The position numbers and the translations under genes were made by a program. This document shows, piece after piece, positions 35,849 through 45,893 of a stretch of DNA of 64,000 nucleotides. The stretch lies in the NCBI RefSeq assembly GCF_002355955.1, contig NZ_AP017368.1, positions 496,001-560,000 on the forward strand, read 5' to 3'. The number at the start of each line of letters is the position of its first letter. Position 1 is the stretch's first letter. Origin of the DNA: Candidatus Desulfovibrio trichonymphae. Its GTDB lineage: Bacteria > Desulfobacterota > Desulfovibrionia > Desulfovibrionales > Desulfovibrionaceae. The notes below the pieces were generated by a model, which saw nothing but the letters and a program-made list of their open reading frames with translations, searched no databases and was not told the origin of the DNA.

Positions 35849-36033
35849 GAAACTCTTTCTTCGCGACTGCGACCTTCAACCCAAGGGAATAAAGCTGTTT
35901 TATCGCGGAAGGGCAACCGCCAAGCGAATGAATCAAACGAATTCAGCAGCAAGGGGCCGAGGTTAAAAATCCGTCATCCCATTCCGCGCGGTTGCGTCTG
36001 ACGCACAAACTTTTCTTTCTTCCCCCACGCGTC

Positions 36034-37260
36034 TCAGCGCAGGGCGCGCAGCCGGCGTATGGCTTCTGCCGTATCTTCCTCTGTGCCGAAAGCTGTTAGG
36101 CGCACATAGCCTTCGCCGCTCGCGCCGAAGCCCGCCCCCGGTGTACAGACCAGCGCGGCGGATTGCAGCAGGTGCTCGAAAAAACCCCAGGAATCCATGC
36201 CCTTCGGCACGCCCGCCCAGATATAGGGCGCGTTTGTCCCGCCAAAAACTTCAAGGTTCATATCTTGCACAGCCGTGCAAAGCAGTTCGGCGTTCTGCAG
36301 ATACCCTCTGATCACCGCCTCAACCTGCGCACGCCCCTCCTGACTGTAAACAGCCGCGGCCGCCTGCTGCACAATATAGGCGCAGCCGTTGTACTTTGTG
36401 CACTGACGGCGGTTCCAGAGGCTGTTCAGGGCTACTTTGCCGCCTTTGCCGTCACTGAGCTGCAGAGCGTGCGGCACCACGACATAGGCGCACCGCAGGC
36501 TTGTAAAACCGGCTGTTTTGGAGAAACTGCGAAATTCCACAGCCACTTCCTGCGCTCCGTTGAGCTCATATATGCTGTGCGGTATGTCCGGTTCCTGAAT
36601 AAACGCTTCATACGCCGAATCATATAACAGCACGCAGCCTTCGCGCCTTGCGTAGTCCACCCACCCCTGCAGCGCCTCGCGTGACAGCACGGTGCCGGTC
36701 GGATTGTTGGGATAGCAAAGATAAATCATGTCCGGGCGTGTTTTGGGGAGGTCCGGCACAAAATTGTTGGACTTGAGGCACGGCAGATACACAAGGCGCT
36801 TCCACCGCCCTGCAGCGAACCCGCCGGCCCGGCCGGCCATGACGTTGGAATCCACATAAACCGGATAGACAGGGTTTGTCACCGCCACAACGCTGTCCGC
36901 CGCAAAGAGCTCCTGAAAGTTGCCGATATCTGACTTGGCCCCGTCGCTCACAAAAATTTCATCCGTGCGCAGGTCCACGCCGCGGGCCTTGTAGTCATGC
37001 TGCGCGATGGCTTCACGCAAAAACTCGTAGCCCTGCTCCGGCCCGTAACCACGAAAATGCGCCGCCTCGCCCATTTCATCCACAGCCCTGTGCAGAGCGC
37101 TGACAACAGCAGGCACAAGCGGACGCGTCACATCGCCTATGCCGAGGCTGATTACTTTTTTACCCGGATTTGCTTCTTTAAACGCCGCAACCTTGTGGGC
37201 TATTTCCACAAAAAGATAATTGCGTTGAAGCTCAAGAAAACCGGCATTGACCTTTGTCAT
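36034..37260 (-). CDS. dapL: LL-diaminopimelate aminotransferase
   Basis: The 408-residue fold-type I PLP enzyme contains [26 protein letters not shown] and YPNNPTG, with the PLP lysine in [13 protein letters not shown]. These are distinctive for DapL, which makes LL-diaminopimelate directly from tetrahydrodipicolinate and bypasses the acyl pathways. I used the ATG at 37260 rather than 37278, since the family begins near MTKVNAGF. It lies 8 nt after dapF, so the lysine/peptidoglycan genes are paired; dapA is elsewhere, at 56.5 kb. Confidence 0.93.
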   Translation of the reverse strand: MTKVNAGFLELQRNYLFVEIAHKVAAFKEANPGKKVISLGIGDVTRPLVPAVVSALHRAVDEMGEAAHFRGYGPEQGYEFLREAIAQHDYKARGVDLRTDEIFVSDGAKSDIGNFQELFAADSVVAVTNPVYPVYVDSNVMAGRAGGFAAGRWKRLVYLPCLKSNNFVPDLPKTRPDMIYLCYPNNPTGTVLSREALQGWVDYARREGCVLLYDSAYEAFIQEPDIPHSIYELNGAQEVAVEFRSFSKTAGFTSLRCAYVVVPHALQLSDGKGGKVALNSLWNRRQCTKYNGCAYIVQQAAAAVYSQEGRAQVEAVIRGYLQNAELLCTAVQDMNLEVFGGTNAPYIWAGVPKGMDSWGFFEHLLQSAALVCTPGAGFGASGEGYVRLTAFGTEEDTAEAIRRLRALR

Positions 37261-37268
37261 AAAAAACC

Positions 37269-38135
37269 TCACATGCAATAAACGCCGTCAAAAACACTCA
37301 CCGCGTCGCCTGTCATATAGACATGCCCGTCGCTTTCATCCCAGCTGACGTGCAGCACGCCGCCCGTGAGATGAACATCCATTTCACGGCCTGTAAGCCC
37401 GTTCAACGCGCCTGCCACAGCCGCGGCACAGGCGCCTGTGCCGCATGCCAGGGTTTCACCGGCGCCGCGCTCCCACACGCGCATGCGTATTTTGCCTGAC
37501 GAGAGCACTTCCACAAATTCCGTGTTGATGCGCTGCGGAAAAAATTCATGACGCTCAAAGCAGGGGCCAAGCCGCTGCAGGGCAAGATTGTCAATATTGT
37601 CCATAAACACAACGGCATGCGGGTTGCCCATGGAAACCGCGGTGATGTTGTATACACGGCCGTCAACTTTCATCGGGCGGGCGATAATGCGCTTTTCCGC
37701 GGGGTTATCCGCCGCCGGCGGCATGAGTACAGGAATGCGCTCGGCGACAAGCACAGGCTCGCCTATGTCCACTGTGGCGCCGCACACCTGACCGGCTTCT
37801 GTGAGCAGTCGCACAGTCTTTATGCCCGCCGCCGTTTCCACCCTGATCACATCCTTCACGACAATGCCGTGATCGCGCGCGTACTTGCCCACACAGCGTA
37901 TGGCGTTGCCGCACATTTCCGCTTCAGAGCCGTCGGCGTTGAACATGCGCATGCGCACGTCCGCCGTGCCTGACGGCATAATCAGCACGACCCCGTCCGA
38001 TCCCACGCCGAAATGCCGGTCGCATATTCTGGGCGCAAGCTCGGAGGGCTTTTCCACCCGTTCTTCAAAACAATTCACATACACATAATCGTTGCCGACG
38101 CCCTGCATCTTGGCAAAACGCAATTTATTCTGCAT
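37269..38135 (-). CDS. dapF: Diaminopimelate epimerase
   Basis: The 288-residue enzyme has both catalytic cysteine motifs: [11 protein letters not shown] (C75) and [11 protein letters not shown] near the C-terminus. It interconverts LL- and meso-diaminopimelate by a two-cysteine mechanism. The start is at 38135 ([16 protein letters not shown]); the frame runs open 44 codons further upstream but that part is AT-rich and unlike the family. It heads a dapF-dapL operon. Confidence 0.93.
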   Translation of the reverse strand: MQNKLRFAKMQGVGNDYVYVNCFEERVEKPSELAPRICDRHFGVGSDGVVLIMPSGTADVRMRMFNADGSEAEMCGNAIRCVGKYARDHGIVVKDVIRVETAAGIKTVRLLTEAGQVCGATVDIGEPVLVAERIPVLMPPAADNPAEKRIIARPMKVDGRVYNITAVSMGNPHAVVFMDNIDNLALQRLGPCFERHEFFPQRINTEFVEVLSSGKIRMRVWERGAGETLACGTGACAAAVAGALNGLTGREMDVHLTGGVLHVSWDESDGHVYMTGDAVSVFDGVYCM

Positions 38136-38283
38136 AACGACCTCATTTTGTTCATATTTTCTGAAAAATACTGTTCTTGAAGACCATAACATACCATTTA
38201 TACTGTATTTATAAAAAGATAGTCCTGAAAACGAGAAATGTAAAGAAGTGTGCAGGCCGAACGACAAAGCGTCGACCTGCCGG

Positions 38284-38322
38284 AAAAGCAGAACGCCGCC
38301 GGCGCATGACCCGCGGCGTTCT
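38284..38322 (-). terminator. Rho-independent terminator after glnN
   Basis: On the minus strand a 10-bp GC-rich stem (AGAACGCCGC paired with GCGGCGTTCT, 13-nt loop, 38290-38322) is followed by GCTTTT. It lies 57 nt downstream of the glnN stop and before dapF. The U-tract is short. Confidence 0.55.
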
Positions 38323-38378
38323 CCATGAGCAGGCGAGCGTTGCCTGCCGTTAGACGAATCTTTGAAGCGTCGGATGCT

Positions 38379-40574
38379 TTAATGTATCCAGAGCAGTTCG
38401 GAATATTTTGGCAGTACCCACAGGTTGTCTTCCACCAGACGTTCAAGAACGTCAGCATGCTCACGGCATTCTGCCATAGCTGGAAGGACAGCATCGCGGC
38501 CGACTTTCGCCTGTTCAAGAGCGCCTCTGGTATTGCAGGCTTTTTCCACTGCCTTGCCAAGTTTTGTCGCGTTTTTCTGCAGAGCCGCGACATGCGCACG
38601 CAGAAGACTGAAGTTTTCCTCTTCGCTTTTCGCGGCCTTTTCACCCAGCACAGCGCGTGTTTTGATCACCACGTTCGCAGCTTTTGCCTGCGCCTCCAGA
38701 CATTGCGGCAACACCTGTGCAAGCAGAATATCCGCAAGCAAATGACCCTCAATGCACAGGGTTTTGGCGTAGTTTTCCAGAAGGATTTCCTGCCGCGCCA
38801 GCATTTCGCGTTCTGTCAGTACGCCGTGACGCAAAAAGACATTCATGACCCCCGGGTCACTGTAATGCTCAAGCGCCTCCACTGAATTTGTGTAGTTCGG
38901 CAGCTTGCGGCGGGCGGCTTCCATGGGCCAGGATGCGGCATAGTTGTTGCCGTTGAACACCACCGGCATATGCTCCTTGAAGTGCCTCGGCAGCAGTTCC
39001 TGCAGGGCCACATTGAGCTTGGTTCCGGTGGAGAGCGCGGCTTCGAGTTCCGTTGCGATGTCATCCAGCGCACAGGCCACGGCCGCGTTGAGCGCGATGT
39101 TCACCGGCGCGATGGACTGGGACGAGCCCACGGCCCTGAATTCAAACTTGTTGCCGGTGAACGCGAAGGGGCTTGTGCGGTTGCGGTCGGCCATGTCCAC
39201 AGGCAGGGGCGGCAGGGTTGATACACCCACTTCCATAAAGGGGTTTTTTTTGTTTTTTGAACTCTTGCCGCTTGTAATGCCTTCCAGCACTTCCGTGAGC
39301 TGTTCGCCGAGATACACCGAGATAATGGCAGGCGGCGCTTCATTGGCGCCGAGACGGTGGTCGTTGCCCGCGCCAACGGTGCCTATGCGCAGCGCGGTGC
39401 TGTGCTTGTGAACCCCGCGCAGCACGGCGGCCAGAAACACCAGAAACTGGGCGTTGTCCTGCGGCGTTGCACCTGGATTGAGCAGGTTCACGCCGTCAGA
39501 GTCGCATAGGGACCAGTTGTTGTGCTTGCCGCTGCCGTTTACGCCGGCAAAGGGCTTTTCGTGCAGCAAACACACAAAACCGTGTTTCGCGGCCATATGG
39601 CGCATCATATTCATGCACAGCATGTTGTGATCGCACGCTATGTTGGCCTCTTCATACACGGGGGATATCTCAAACTGGCCGGGGGCCACTTCATTGTGGC
39701 GGGTTTTGGCCGGAATGCCGAGCGCCAGCAGCTCGCTTTCCACGTCCTGCATAAAACTCATCACCCTGGCGGGAATGGCGCCGAAATAATGGTCTTCCAT
39801 CTCCTGGCCCTTGGGCGAGAAAGCGCCTATCAGCGTGCGGCCCGCCAGCAAAATGTCCGGACGAAGAACGGCCAGATATTTGTCTACCAGAAAATATTCC
39901 TGCTCCGGACCGACCATGGGCCGCACATATGTCGCGGTTCTGTTGCCGAAGAGCTTCAAAATGCGCAGCGCCTGACGGGAAATCGCCGAAATGGAACGCA
40001 TCAGCGGAATTTTGCGATCCAGCGCCTCGCCGGAATAGGAATAGAAATATGTGGGAATATGCAGAGTCGCACCGTAGGGAGCGTCAATAATAAATACAGG
40101 AACCGAAGGATCCCACGCGGTATAACCGCGGGCTTCAAAAGTGGAGCGGATGCCGCCGGAAGGAAAGGAAGAGGCGTCCGGCTCGCCGCTGATGAGCATT
40201 TTACCGGAAAATTCGCTGATCACCTGCCCTTCGGAAGAAGGGGAAAGAAAAGCGTCGTGCTTTTCAGCGGTCAAACCGGTCATGGGATGAAACCAGTGCG
40301 TGTAGTGCGTGGCGCCGCGCTCAATGGCCCAGTCTTTCATGGCGTTGGCAACCACATCGGCTATTTCCGGATCAAGGCGCTCGCCATCACGGATTGTTTT
40401 TGCAAGATTTTTATAAACATCCTTCGGCAGGCGCTTGCGCATTACGGCAAGTCCGAAGACATTACGGCCGAATACTTCGCCCGCCTCGTGCGTTTTTGCT
40501 TTCCCGCAACAGCATGGCCGCAACGGCTCTGTTGCTATGGCTTTAAAAAGCGCCTTTTTTCTTGGTGAACTCAT
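38379..40574 (-). CDS. glnN: Glutamine synthetase type III
   Basis: The 731-residue protein has the length of GSIII (not GSI/GSII) and its blocks, such as THYTHWFHPMTG, SGEPDASSFPSGG, RHNEVAPGQFE and NGSGKHNNWS. It condenses ammonia and glutamate with ATP. AAGGAGGAG precedes the ATG at 40574. With the split glutamate synthase at 28-33 kb it forms the GS-GOGAT route. The usual PII and activator neighbours upstream are truncated here, so control is probably altered. Confidence 0.93.
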   Translation of the reverse strand: MSSPRKKALFKAIATEPLRPCCCGKAKTHEAGEVFGRNVFGLAVMRKRLPKDVYKNLAKTIRDGERLDPEIADVVANAMKDWAIERGATHYTHWFHPMTGLTAEKHDAFLSPSSEGQVISEFSGKMLISGEPDASSFPSGGIRSTFEARGYTAWDPSVPVFIIDAPYGATLHIPTYFYSYSGEALDRKIPLMRSISAISRQALRILKLFGNRTATYVRPMVGPEQEYFLVDKYLAVLRPDILLAGRTLIGAFSPKGQEMEDHYFGAIPARVMSFMQDVESELLALGIPAKTRHNEVAPGQFEISPVYEEANIACDHNMLCMNMMRHMAAKHGFVCLLHEKPFAGVNGSGKHNNWSLCDSDGVNLLNPGATPQDNAQFLVFLAAVLRGVHKHSTALRIGTVGAGNDHRLGANEAPPAIISVYLGEQLTEVLEGITSGKSSKNKKNPFMEVGVSTLPPLPVDMADRNRTSPFAFTGNKFEFRAVGSSQSIAPVNIALNAAVACALDDIATELEAALSTGTKLNVALQELLPRHFKEHMPVVFNGNNYAASWPMEAARRKLPNYTNSVEALEHYSDPGVMNVFLRHGVLTEREMLARQEILLENYAKTLCIEGHLLADILLAQVLPQCLEAQAKAANVVIKTRAVLGEKAAKSEEENFSLLRAHVAALQKNATKLGKAVEKACNTRGALEQAKVGRDAVLPAMAECREHADVLERLVEDNLWVLPKYSELLWIH

Positions 40575-40667
40575 ACCATCTCTCCTCCTTGTAAAGTCAA
40601 ACTTTGCGAAGCCCCAGGCACAGCCCGGGGTCTATCTGAACGACTTCTTCTTCAACACCCCGCGCTG

Positions 40668-40847
<180 letters not shown>

Positions 40848-40988
40848 TTAAATCGCGTGAACGTGTTTTATTTAAAAATCTCGGTTTGTTGGAAATATTT
40901 GTGATATACATGGGCCGGCCTGTTGTGATCACTCTCCCTATAATGCCCTCCCCTGCCCTGTAACGTCCGCGCCGTCGTTCGGCTGACG

Positions 40989-41237
40989 TCAGGCCATACG
41001 CCGACTCAATGCGGATTTCGCCTGTCTGGTGTTGCCGCGCATCGTGTGCATGTGTCTGCCCATCAGGGCGAGCGCCTGATCAAGGGCGTCCTGTACGGCG
41101 ATGGAGGAGTTCATGATCTGTGCCAGATCAAACAGAAGGCTCAGCTGCTTTGCGCTGTGCACGGCAAAAGATTCCGGAGTCGTCAGGGAAAAGGCGGCAA
41201 CAGAGCGCGTCTGACGGAGCGTATCAGCAATAGGCAT
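40989..41237 (-). pseudogene. N-terminal GAF-domain fragment of a NifA-like sigma-54 activator
   Basis: The 82 residues include QLSLLFDLAQIMNSSIAVQD, ALDQALALMGRHMHTMRG, matching the start of the N-terminal GAF domain of NifA/NtrC-family enhancer-binding proteins. The sequence then becomes unrelated (NTRQAKSALSRRMA) and stops; the AAA+ and HTH domains are gone. It is upstream of the PII remnant and glnN on the same strand, so it was probably the activator of this nitrogen locus. Confidence 0.6.
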
Positions 41238-41379
41238 GGTATGCTTTTATCCTGAATCGGTCTTGCGCGCAATAATATCCTTAATGGTGGAACCAACCGC
41301 AATTATAAATAAATATTCTTCAGCTGCGGACAGGATGTTTCTACGGGACAACGCGTCAACGCAATGCACGGCGCTGCTC

Positions 41380-41407
41380 TTGACGGCTCGGGACTCGTTC
41401 TTATTTT
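41380..41407 (+). promoter_or_regulatory. Candidate sigma-70 promoter of htpG
   Basis: TTGACG (41380-41385), a 16-nt spacer and TATTTT (41402-41407) stand about 30 nt before the htpG ATG. A consensus heat-shock (sigma-32) element was not obvious. Confidence 0.35.
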
Positions 41408-41438
41408 TACAGTGATTATTGTCACAGAGGAGGTTCTC

Positions 41439-43400
41439 ATGGCAGAGACAGGCAAAAAAAACCGTCAATTCCGCGCAGAAGTGCGCAAGGTTTTGAATAT
41501 TCTCACGCATTCGCTCTATACCAATCGAGAAATTTTTCTGCGCGAGCTCATATCCAACGCTTCCGACGCGCTGGATAAATTGCGTTTTCGCGCTAACCGC
41601 AGCGAGCAGCCGTCCGGTGGGGACATGCCGTTGGAAATCCGCATAACTATTGACAAAGACAACAAAACCTTCACCATTGCCGATACCGGCGTCGGCATGA
41701 CCGCAGACGAACTGGCTGAAAATCTGGGAACTATCGCAAAATCCGGCTCTGAAGAATTTCTTGCGAACCTGCAAAGTGAAACAGCGGCTGGCGCCGCCGC
41801 CGGCGATGCGGAAAAGCCCGATGCGTCCAATATTGTCGGGCGATTCGGCATCGGTTTTTATTCTGTCTTCATGGTAGCCGACAAGGTGGAAGTGATTTCA
41901 ACGCCGGCTTTTGGCGAAGAACGCGGGGCGGCCGTCTGGTCAAGCGACGGTCTGGGCGCTTACAGCATTAAATCCGCGGGCAGTGACGCGCCCGCGCGCG
42001 GCACTGTGGTTAAAGCGCACATCAAGGACGACGCAGTGGAATTTCTTGAAAAATTCCGTGTGGAATCAGCCGTTCGCAACCATTCCGCCTTTATGCCGTT
42101 TCCTATTTTTCTTGACGGAGAGCGCATCAATCCTGAGCCGGCGCTCTGGCGCGAGCCAAAATTTTTCATAAAAAAAGAGCAGTATGAGGCTTTTTACAAA
42201 GCCCTGACGTATGATGCCAAAGCGCCGATGGACGTGCTGCACCTGTCCGTGGACGCGCCTGTGCAGTTTAACGCGTTGTTGTATATTCCCGACAGCAAGC
42301 AAGATTTTTTCGGTGTTGACAGGGATTTCTGGGGAATTGACCTGTACGCGCGGCGCGTGCTCATTCAGCGCCGCAACAAAGAGCTGATTCCGGAATATCT
42401 GGCGTTTTTCAAGGGAGTGACGGACACTGAAGACCTGCCCCTGAACATCTCGCGCGAAACGCTGCAGGAAAATGTGCTACTTCGCAAAATCAATCAGGTC
42501 ATCGTCAAGCAGGTTCTGGGGCATCTGGAAAAAATGGAGAAAGACAACAGGGAAACTTACCTGCGTTTCTGGCGCTTGCACGGCAAAATTTTCAAGCTCG
42601 GCTACAACGATTTTCCCAACCGCGAACGCGTCAGCGCGCTTTTGCGTTTCAATTCATCCGCCCTGGACGACGACGAAGCCCTGACCAGCCTTGCCGAATA
42701 CATGTCCCGCGCGCCGGCGGAACAAAAAACATTCTGGTATGTTTCCGCGCCGAACCGAGAAGCGGTGTGTCTGAACCCGCACATGGAAATATTTCGCAAA
42801 AAGGGCATCGAAGTGCTCTATCTTTTTGAGCCTGTCGATGAATTTGTTATGGAAGGGCTTGGCAAATACAAGGAATGGGATTTTAAACCCGTGGAAAATG
42901 CCACGGACGACGCCCTTGCCGCTTTTGACGACAGAAAGGATGCCTCACAGGCCTCACAGCAGGCAAGCGCCCCGCTCTCCGGGGAAGAGCAGGAAGATTT
43001 TGACAAACTGCTCGCAAAAATGAAGGAGATATTGAACGACAAAGTCAAGGAAGTGCGTGTGTCACGGCGGCTTGACGACAGCCCCTCTGTGCTCGTTTCT
43101 CCTGACGGAGCCATGGCCTCGTCCATGGAAAAGCTGCTCAAGGTCATGCACAAGGACGATACGTTGCCCGTCAAAGTACTGGAAGTCAATCAAAATCATC
43201 CGCTGCTGCGCGGCATGTTGAAAATATTCAAAGCTGACCCGGAAGACGCCATGCTTGCGCTCATGACGCAGGGGCTTTTTGACACGAGCCTGCTGCTGGA
43301 CGGCTATGCCAGGGAACCTCAGGCGCTGGCTTCGCGCGTCAACGCGCTTTTGAAGGAAACGGCGGCGCTGTATGCGGACGGGCGGGCAATCCCTCGCTGA
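41439..43400 (+). CDS. htpG: Chaperone HtpG (Hsp90)
   Basis: The 653-residue protein has the GHKL ATP site (ELISNASDALDKLR, IADTGVGMT, GRFGIGFYSVFMVAD), the middle domain and a C-terminal dimerisation region. It is a cytosolic ATP-dependent chaperone. The ATG at 41439 has an excellent GAGGAGG about 6 nt upstream; the frame is open 25 codons earlier but that part is not family-like. An Ala/Ser/Gln-rich linker occurs near 42950 (ASQASQQASAP). Intact. Confidence 0.94.
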   Translation: MAETGKKNRQFRAEVRKVLNILTHSLYTNREIFLRELISNASDALDKLRFRANRSEQPSGGDMPLEIRITIDKDNKTFTIADTGVGMTADELAENLGTIAKSGSEEFLANLQSETAAGAAAGDAEKPDASNIVGRFGIGFYSVFMVADKVEVISTPAFGEERGAAVWSSDGLGAYSIKSAGSDAPARGTVVKAHIKDDAVEFLEKFRVESAVRNHSAFMPFPIFLDGERINPEPALWREPKFFIKKEQYEAFYKALTYDAKAPMDVLHLSVDAPVQFNALLYIPDSKQDFFGVDRDFWGIDLYARRVLIQRRNKELIPEYLAFFKGVTDTEDLPLNISRETLQENVLLRKINQVIVKQVLGHLEKMEKDNRETYLRFWRLHGKIFKLGYNDFPNRERVSALLRFNSSALDDDEALTSLAEYMSRAPAEQKTFWYVSAPNREAVCLNPHMEIFRKKGIEVLYLFEPVDEFVMEGLGKYKEWDFKPVENATDDALAAFDDRKDASQASQQASAPLSGEEQEDFDKLLAKMKEILNDKVKEVRVSRRLDDSPSVLVSPDGAMASSMEKLLKVMHKDDTLPVKVLEVNQNHPLLRGMLKIFKADPEDAMLALMTQGLFDTSLLLDGYAREPQALASRVNALLKETAALYADGRAIPR

Positions 43401-43420
43401 GCAACCGCGGAATATAATGT

Positions 43421-43459
43421 TTTTTCATGTGTTGCCGCGTATCGGCAGCACATGAAAAA
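43421..43459. other. 17-bp hairpin between convergent genes
   Basis: The arms 43421-43437 and 43443-43459 pair over 17 positions with one G-T, and the loop is 5 nt. Ts lie on the 5' side and As on the 3' side on both strands, so the canonical 3' U-tract is absent. It sits between the htpG stop (43400) and the stop of the minus-strand hypothetical (43467) and may separate the two transcripts. Confidence 0.6.
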
Positions 43460-43466
43460 CAACATG

Positions 43467-44012
43467 TCATTGATCCAGCATCGGCACATTGTCTCCGGTT
43501 TTATCAAGCGCCCTGAGTATGGCCTCCAAATGCCGCCGTGTCAGGTTCAGCTCTTCCGCAGCCACCTTCGGCATATCGGGCGGGTGTTCGCCGCTCATGT
43601 CATTTCCTTCCTCAACAATGACAAGGGCCGCCGCCATACGCCCCATAACGCAAAAAAAACGCTCCGGTTTCCAGCCCTTGGTGCTCACCCAGTCAGCCGC
43701 CCTCGCGGAATAGAGAAAGTCCGCCCTGCCCTTGTGCGCCACAGGACCGGCGTTTTCCCTGTTTTCACTGGTCCATCTTCTGAATTGAGGCAGAATTTCA
43801 AGAAAACGCGCCAGCTCCGCGTCTGTCACCAGAGGCTGTTTATCATACACCGTTGCGACCGTCGCCGAAACAGCCTTTTTTGGCGTTGCCCCGGCTTGTT
43901 GCGCCACATGTGCGCCCTCAGCAGGCGCAAACGCAGCAAAAAACGCACACAACGCGAACGCCGGCCAGGTGCGCCGCAAGCGCAACGTCAGAAAAAGGCG
44001 TATACTGCCCAT
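43467..44012 (-). CDS. Secreted hypothetical protein
   Basis: The 181-residue protein has a signal peptide (basic start MGSIRLFLTLRLRR, hydrophobic AFALCAFFAAFAP, likely cleavage near residue 34). A helical soluble domain of about 140 residues follows (DAELARFLEILPQFRRW, FFCVMGRMAAALVIVE). No known motif. It begins immediately after the glpX stop, so it is probably in one transcript with glpX. The location is periplasmic by prediction; the function is unknown. Confidence 0.55.
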   Translation of the reverse strand: MGSIRLFLTLRLRRTWPAFALCAFFAAFAPAEGAHVAQQAGATPKKAVSATVATVYDKQPLVTDAELARFLEILPQFRRWTSENRENAGPVAHKGRADFLYSARAADWVSTKGWKPERFFCVMGRMAAALVIVEEGNDMSGEHPPDMPKVAAEELNLTRRHLEAILRALDKTGDNVPMLDQ

Positions 44013-44996
44013 TCAGTACTGCACCGCGCTGAATTTGGAAAGTCTGTCCATATTATGGTACGACTCCACATAGCGCAATGTACCTGTTTTACCGCGTAAA
44101 ACAAGAGAGTGCGTTACAGCGTACCGTGCGCTGTAACGAACGCCGCGCAGAAAATCTCCTCCGGAAATGCCCGTTGCGGCGAAAAAACAGTCATCGCCAC
44201 GCACCATGTCATTGACGGTGAGCACATCACGCAGGTCAATGCCTGCTTCATTAATGGCTTCTTTTTCAACATACGACTGGGGGTCAAGCCGGGCGAGCAT
44301 CTGCCCTCCCATTCCTTTGATGGCGCAGGCAGAGAGTACTCCTTCAGGAGTGCCGCCCGTGCCCATCATAATATCCACATCTGAATGCGGGTCTACCGCC
44401 ATAAGCGCGCCGATCACATCGCCGTCGGTCTGGAGTTGAATACGCGCGCCGGCGGCGCGGATTTTTTCAATCAAACGCTGATGTCTTGGCTTGTCCAGCA
44501 CAAAAACCACAAGATCCTGCACACTTTTGCCGAGAGCTTTGGCAACGCTGTTCAGATTAACTTTAATGGGCGCGTCAAGATCAATAACATTTCTCGCCTC
44601 ATGGCTGACGACGAGTTTTTGCATATAGAAACTGGGGCCGGGGTTGAACATGCTGCCTCTGGACGACACTCCCACAACGGAAATGGCGTTCGGACGCCCG
44701 TATGCGAGCAGGCTGGTGCCTTCCACAGGGTCTACCGCCACATCAAGGCCGAGGCCGACGCCTTTACCCACTTTTTCGCCGTTGGCGAGCATGGGCGCGT
44801 TGTCCTTTTCGCCTTCGCCGAGAATGACAGTGCCGTCAATATGCAGAGTGGAGAAACTGACGCGCATGGCATGCACGGCCGCGTTGTCTCCCGCCTCTTT
44901 GTCTCCCCGCCCCAGCCAGCGGGCTGAGGCGAGCGCCGCAGCTTCTGTAATGCGTACAATATCAAGTGCCAGATTTTTTTCCGGTGCTTCAGCCAT
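44013..44996 (-). CDS. glpX: Fructose-1,6-bisphosphatase class II
   Basis: The 327-residue GlpX-type enzyme has GEGEKDNAPMLANGE and DPVEGTSLLAYG, the metal-binding core of the Li-sensitive phosphatase fold, plus MMGTGGTPEGVL. It hydrolyses fructose-1,6-bisphosphate in gluconeogenesis. In this window a phosphofructokinase gene is broken (4.1-4.4 kb) while this opposing gluconeogenic enzyme is intact. Confidence 0.92.
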   Translation of the reverse strand: MAEAPEKNLALDIVRITEAAALASARWLGRGDKEAGDNAAVHAMRVSFSTLHIDGTVILGEGEKDNAPMLANGEKVGKGVGLGLDVAVDPVEGTSLLAYGRPNAISVVGVSSRGSMFNPGPSFYMQKLVVSHEARNVIDLDAPIKVNLNSVAKALGKSVQDLVVFVLDKPRHQRLIEKIRAAGARIQLQTDGDVIGALMAVDPHSDVDIMMGTGGTPEGVLSACAIKGMGGQMLARLDPQSYVEKEAINEAGIDLRDVLTVNDMVRGDDCFFAATGISGGDFLRGVRYSARYAVTHSLVLRGKTGTLRYVESYHNMDRLSKFSAVQY

Positions 44997-45300
44997 ACCA
45001 TTCTCCGATTGATGCTGTTGTGTTGTGTCAAGCGATACTACCCCGCTGTGCAGCAGGCTTCAAGCGATAACTTGGCCGGTGACAGACGCGGCGACTGATA
45101 TTAAAGAATTAATCTCCCTGTCCGAGCAAGGTGTGAGCGGCGTCCGCCGCTTTTTTGGAGTCCGCATGCAGCAGTTTTCGTCTGATTAGCCGTGACAAAC
45201 GTCCGCTCGTGCGTTCTGACCAATCATATGATATCTCTGTGTAATATTTGTTTTTATTTATGCGTTGCCGTTGGCGGCGTAGTGCGCTACACCTCTGGGC
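44997..45300. other. Intergenic region upstream of glpX and dut
   Basis: These two genes diverge from here. No complete gene is seen. A short plus-strand frame (VTDAATDIKELISLSEQG) runs through the hairpin listed at 45136. AT-rich sequence before dut may hold its promoter. Confidence 0.4.
45136..45156 (+). terminator. Terminator-like hairpin in the glpX-dut intergenic region
   Basis: AGCGGC and GCCGCT pair around a GTCC loop and are followed by six Ts (the first shared with the stem), the form of an intrinsic terminator on the plus strand. No intact plus-strand gene ends here, so it may belong to a lost gene. Confidence 0.4.
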
Positions 45301-45819
45301 ATGCAAGCACACGCCCCTTCCTGCGCCGGCGTCATTCGCACAGATGCCTCCACAGTGCATATCGCTTTTGTGCGACCCGGCGCGCATGAACTCTATGCGC
45401 AAGGGCGGGAAGACTTTCTCTCTCCGGCCACCTGCCTTTCCGTAGGCTTTGATCTGCGCGCCTGCCTTGACGCGGCGACAACGTCCGTTGCGCCGCGCTG
45501 CCGTATCGCCGTGCCGACGGGAATAAGCATACAGCCGCAATCGCCGGATGTGGCGGGGCTGCTCTATTCCCGCAGCGGGCTCGGCGCGCGCGACGGTCTC
45601 ACCGTGGCTCAGGGCGTGGGCGTTATCGACCCTGACTACACTGGAGAGATTCTGGTCATCCTGCTGAACACCTCGGACGAAGAACGCCGCGTTCAGCGCG
45701 GCGACCGCATCGCCCAGCTTGTTTTCCAGCCCATTGTGCGGCCGCGCTGGCAGGAAACACCCTCACTGCAGACAACCAAACGCGGCCCAGGGGGCTTCGG
45801 CCACACCGGCAAACAATAG
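45301..45819 (+). CDS. dut: dUTP diphosphatase
   Basis: The 172-residue protein contains the trimeric dUTPase motifs: SVGFDLRAC (1), YSRSGLGARDGL (2), GVGVIDPDYTGEI (3), RGDRIAQLVFQPI (4) and KRGPGGFGHTG (5). It hydrolyses dUTP to dUMP. About 15-20 N-terminal residues exceed the usual E. coli length, so the true start might be an internal non-ATG codon. argD follows after 74 nt. Confidence 0.92.
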   Translation: MQAHAPSCAGVIRTDASTVHIAFVRPGAHELYAQGREDFLSPATCLSVGFDLRACLDAATTSVAPRCRIAVPTGISIQPQSPDVAGLLYSRSGLGARDGLTVAQGVGVIDPDYTGEILVILLNTSDEERRVQRGDRIAQLVFQPIVRPRWQETPSLQTTKRGPGGFGHTGKQ

Positions 45820-45893
45820 GGCAGCATTACAAACATTTTTTGCCATCCATCTATTGGTATATTGGTATATTCAGCCGCACAAGGAGTCGCTTC

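Noticed and set aside
39522-40568. A 348-codon frame opposite glnN
   Set aside because: GlnN motifs are clear; the antisense frame is a shadow.
43421-43459. Intrinsic terminator of htpG
   Set aside because: The stem is good, but Ts lie on the 5' side and As on the 3' side on both strands, so the U-tract is missing. I list it only as a hairpin.
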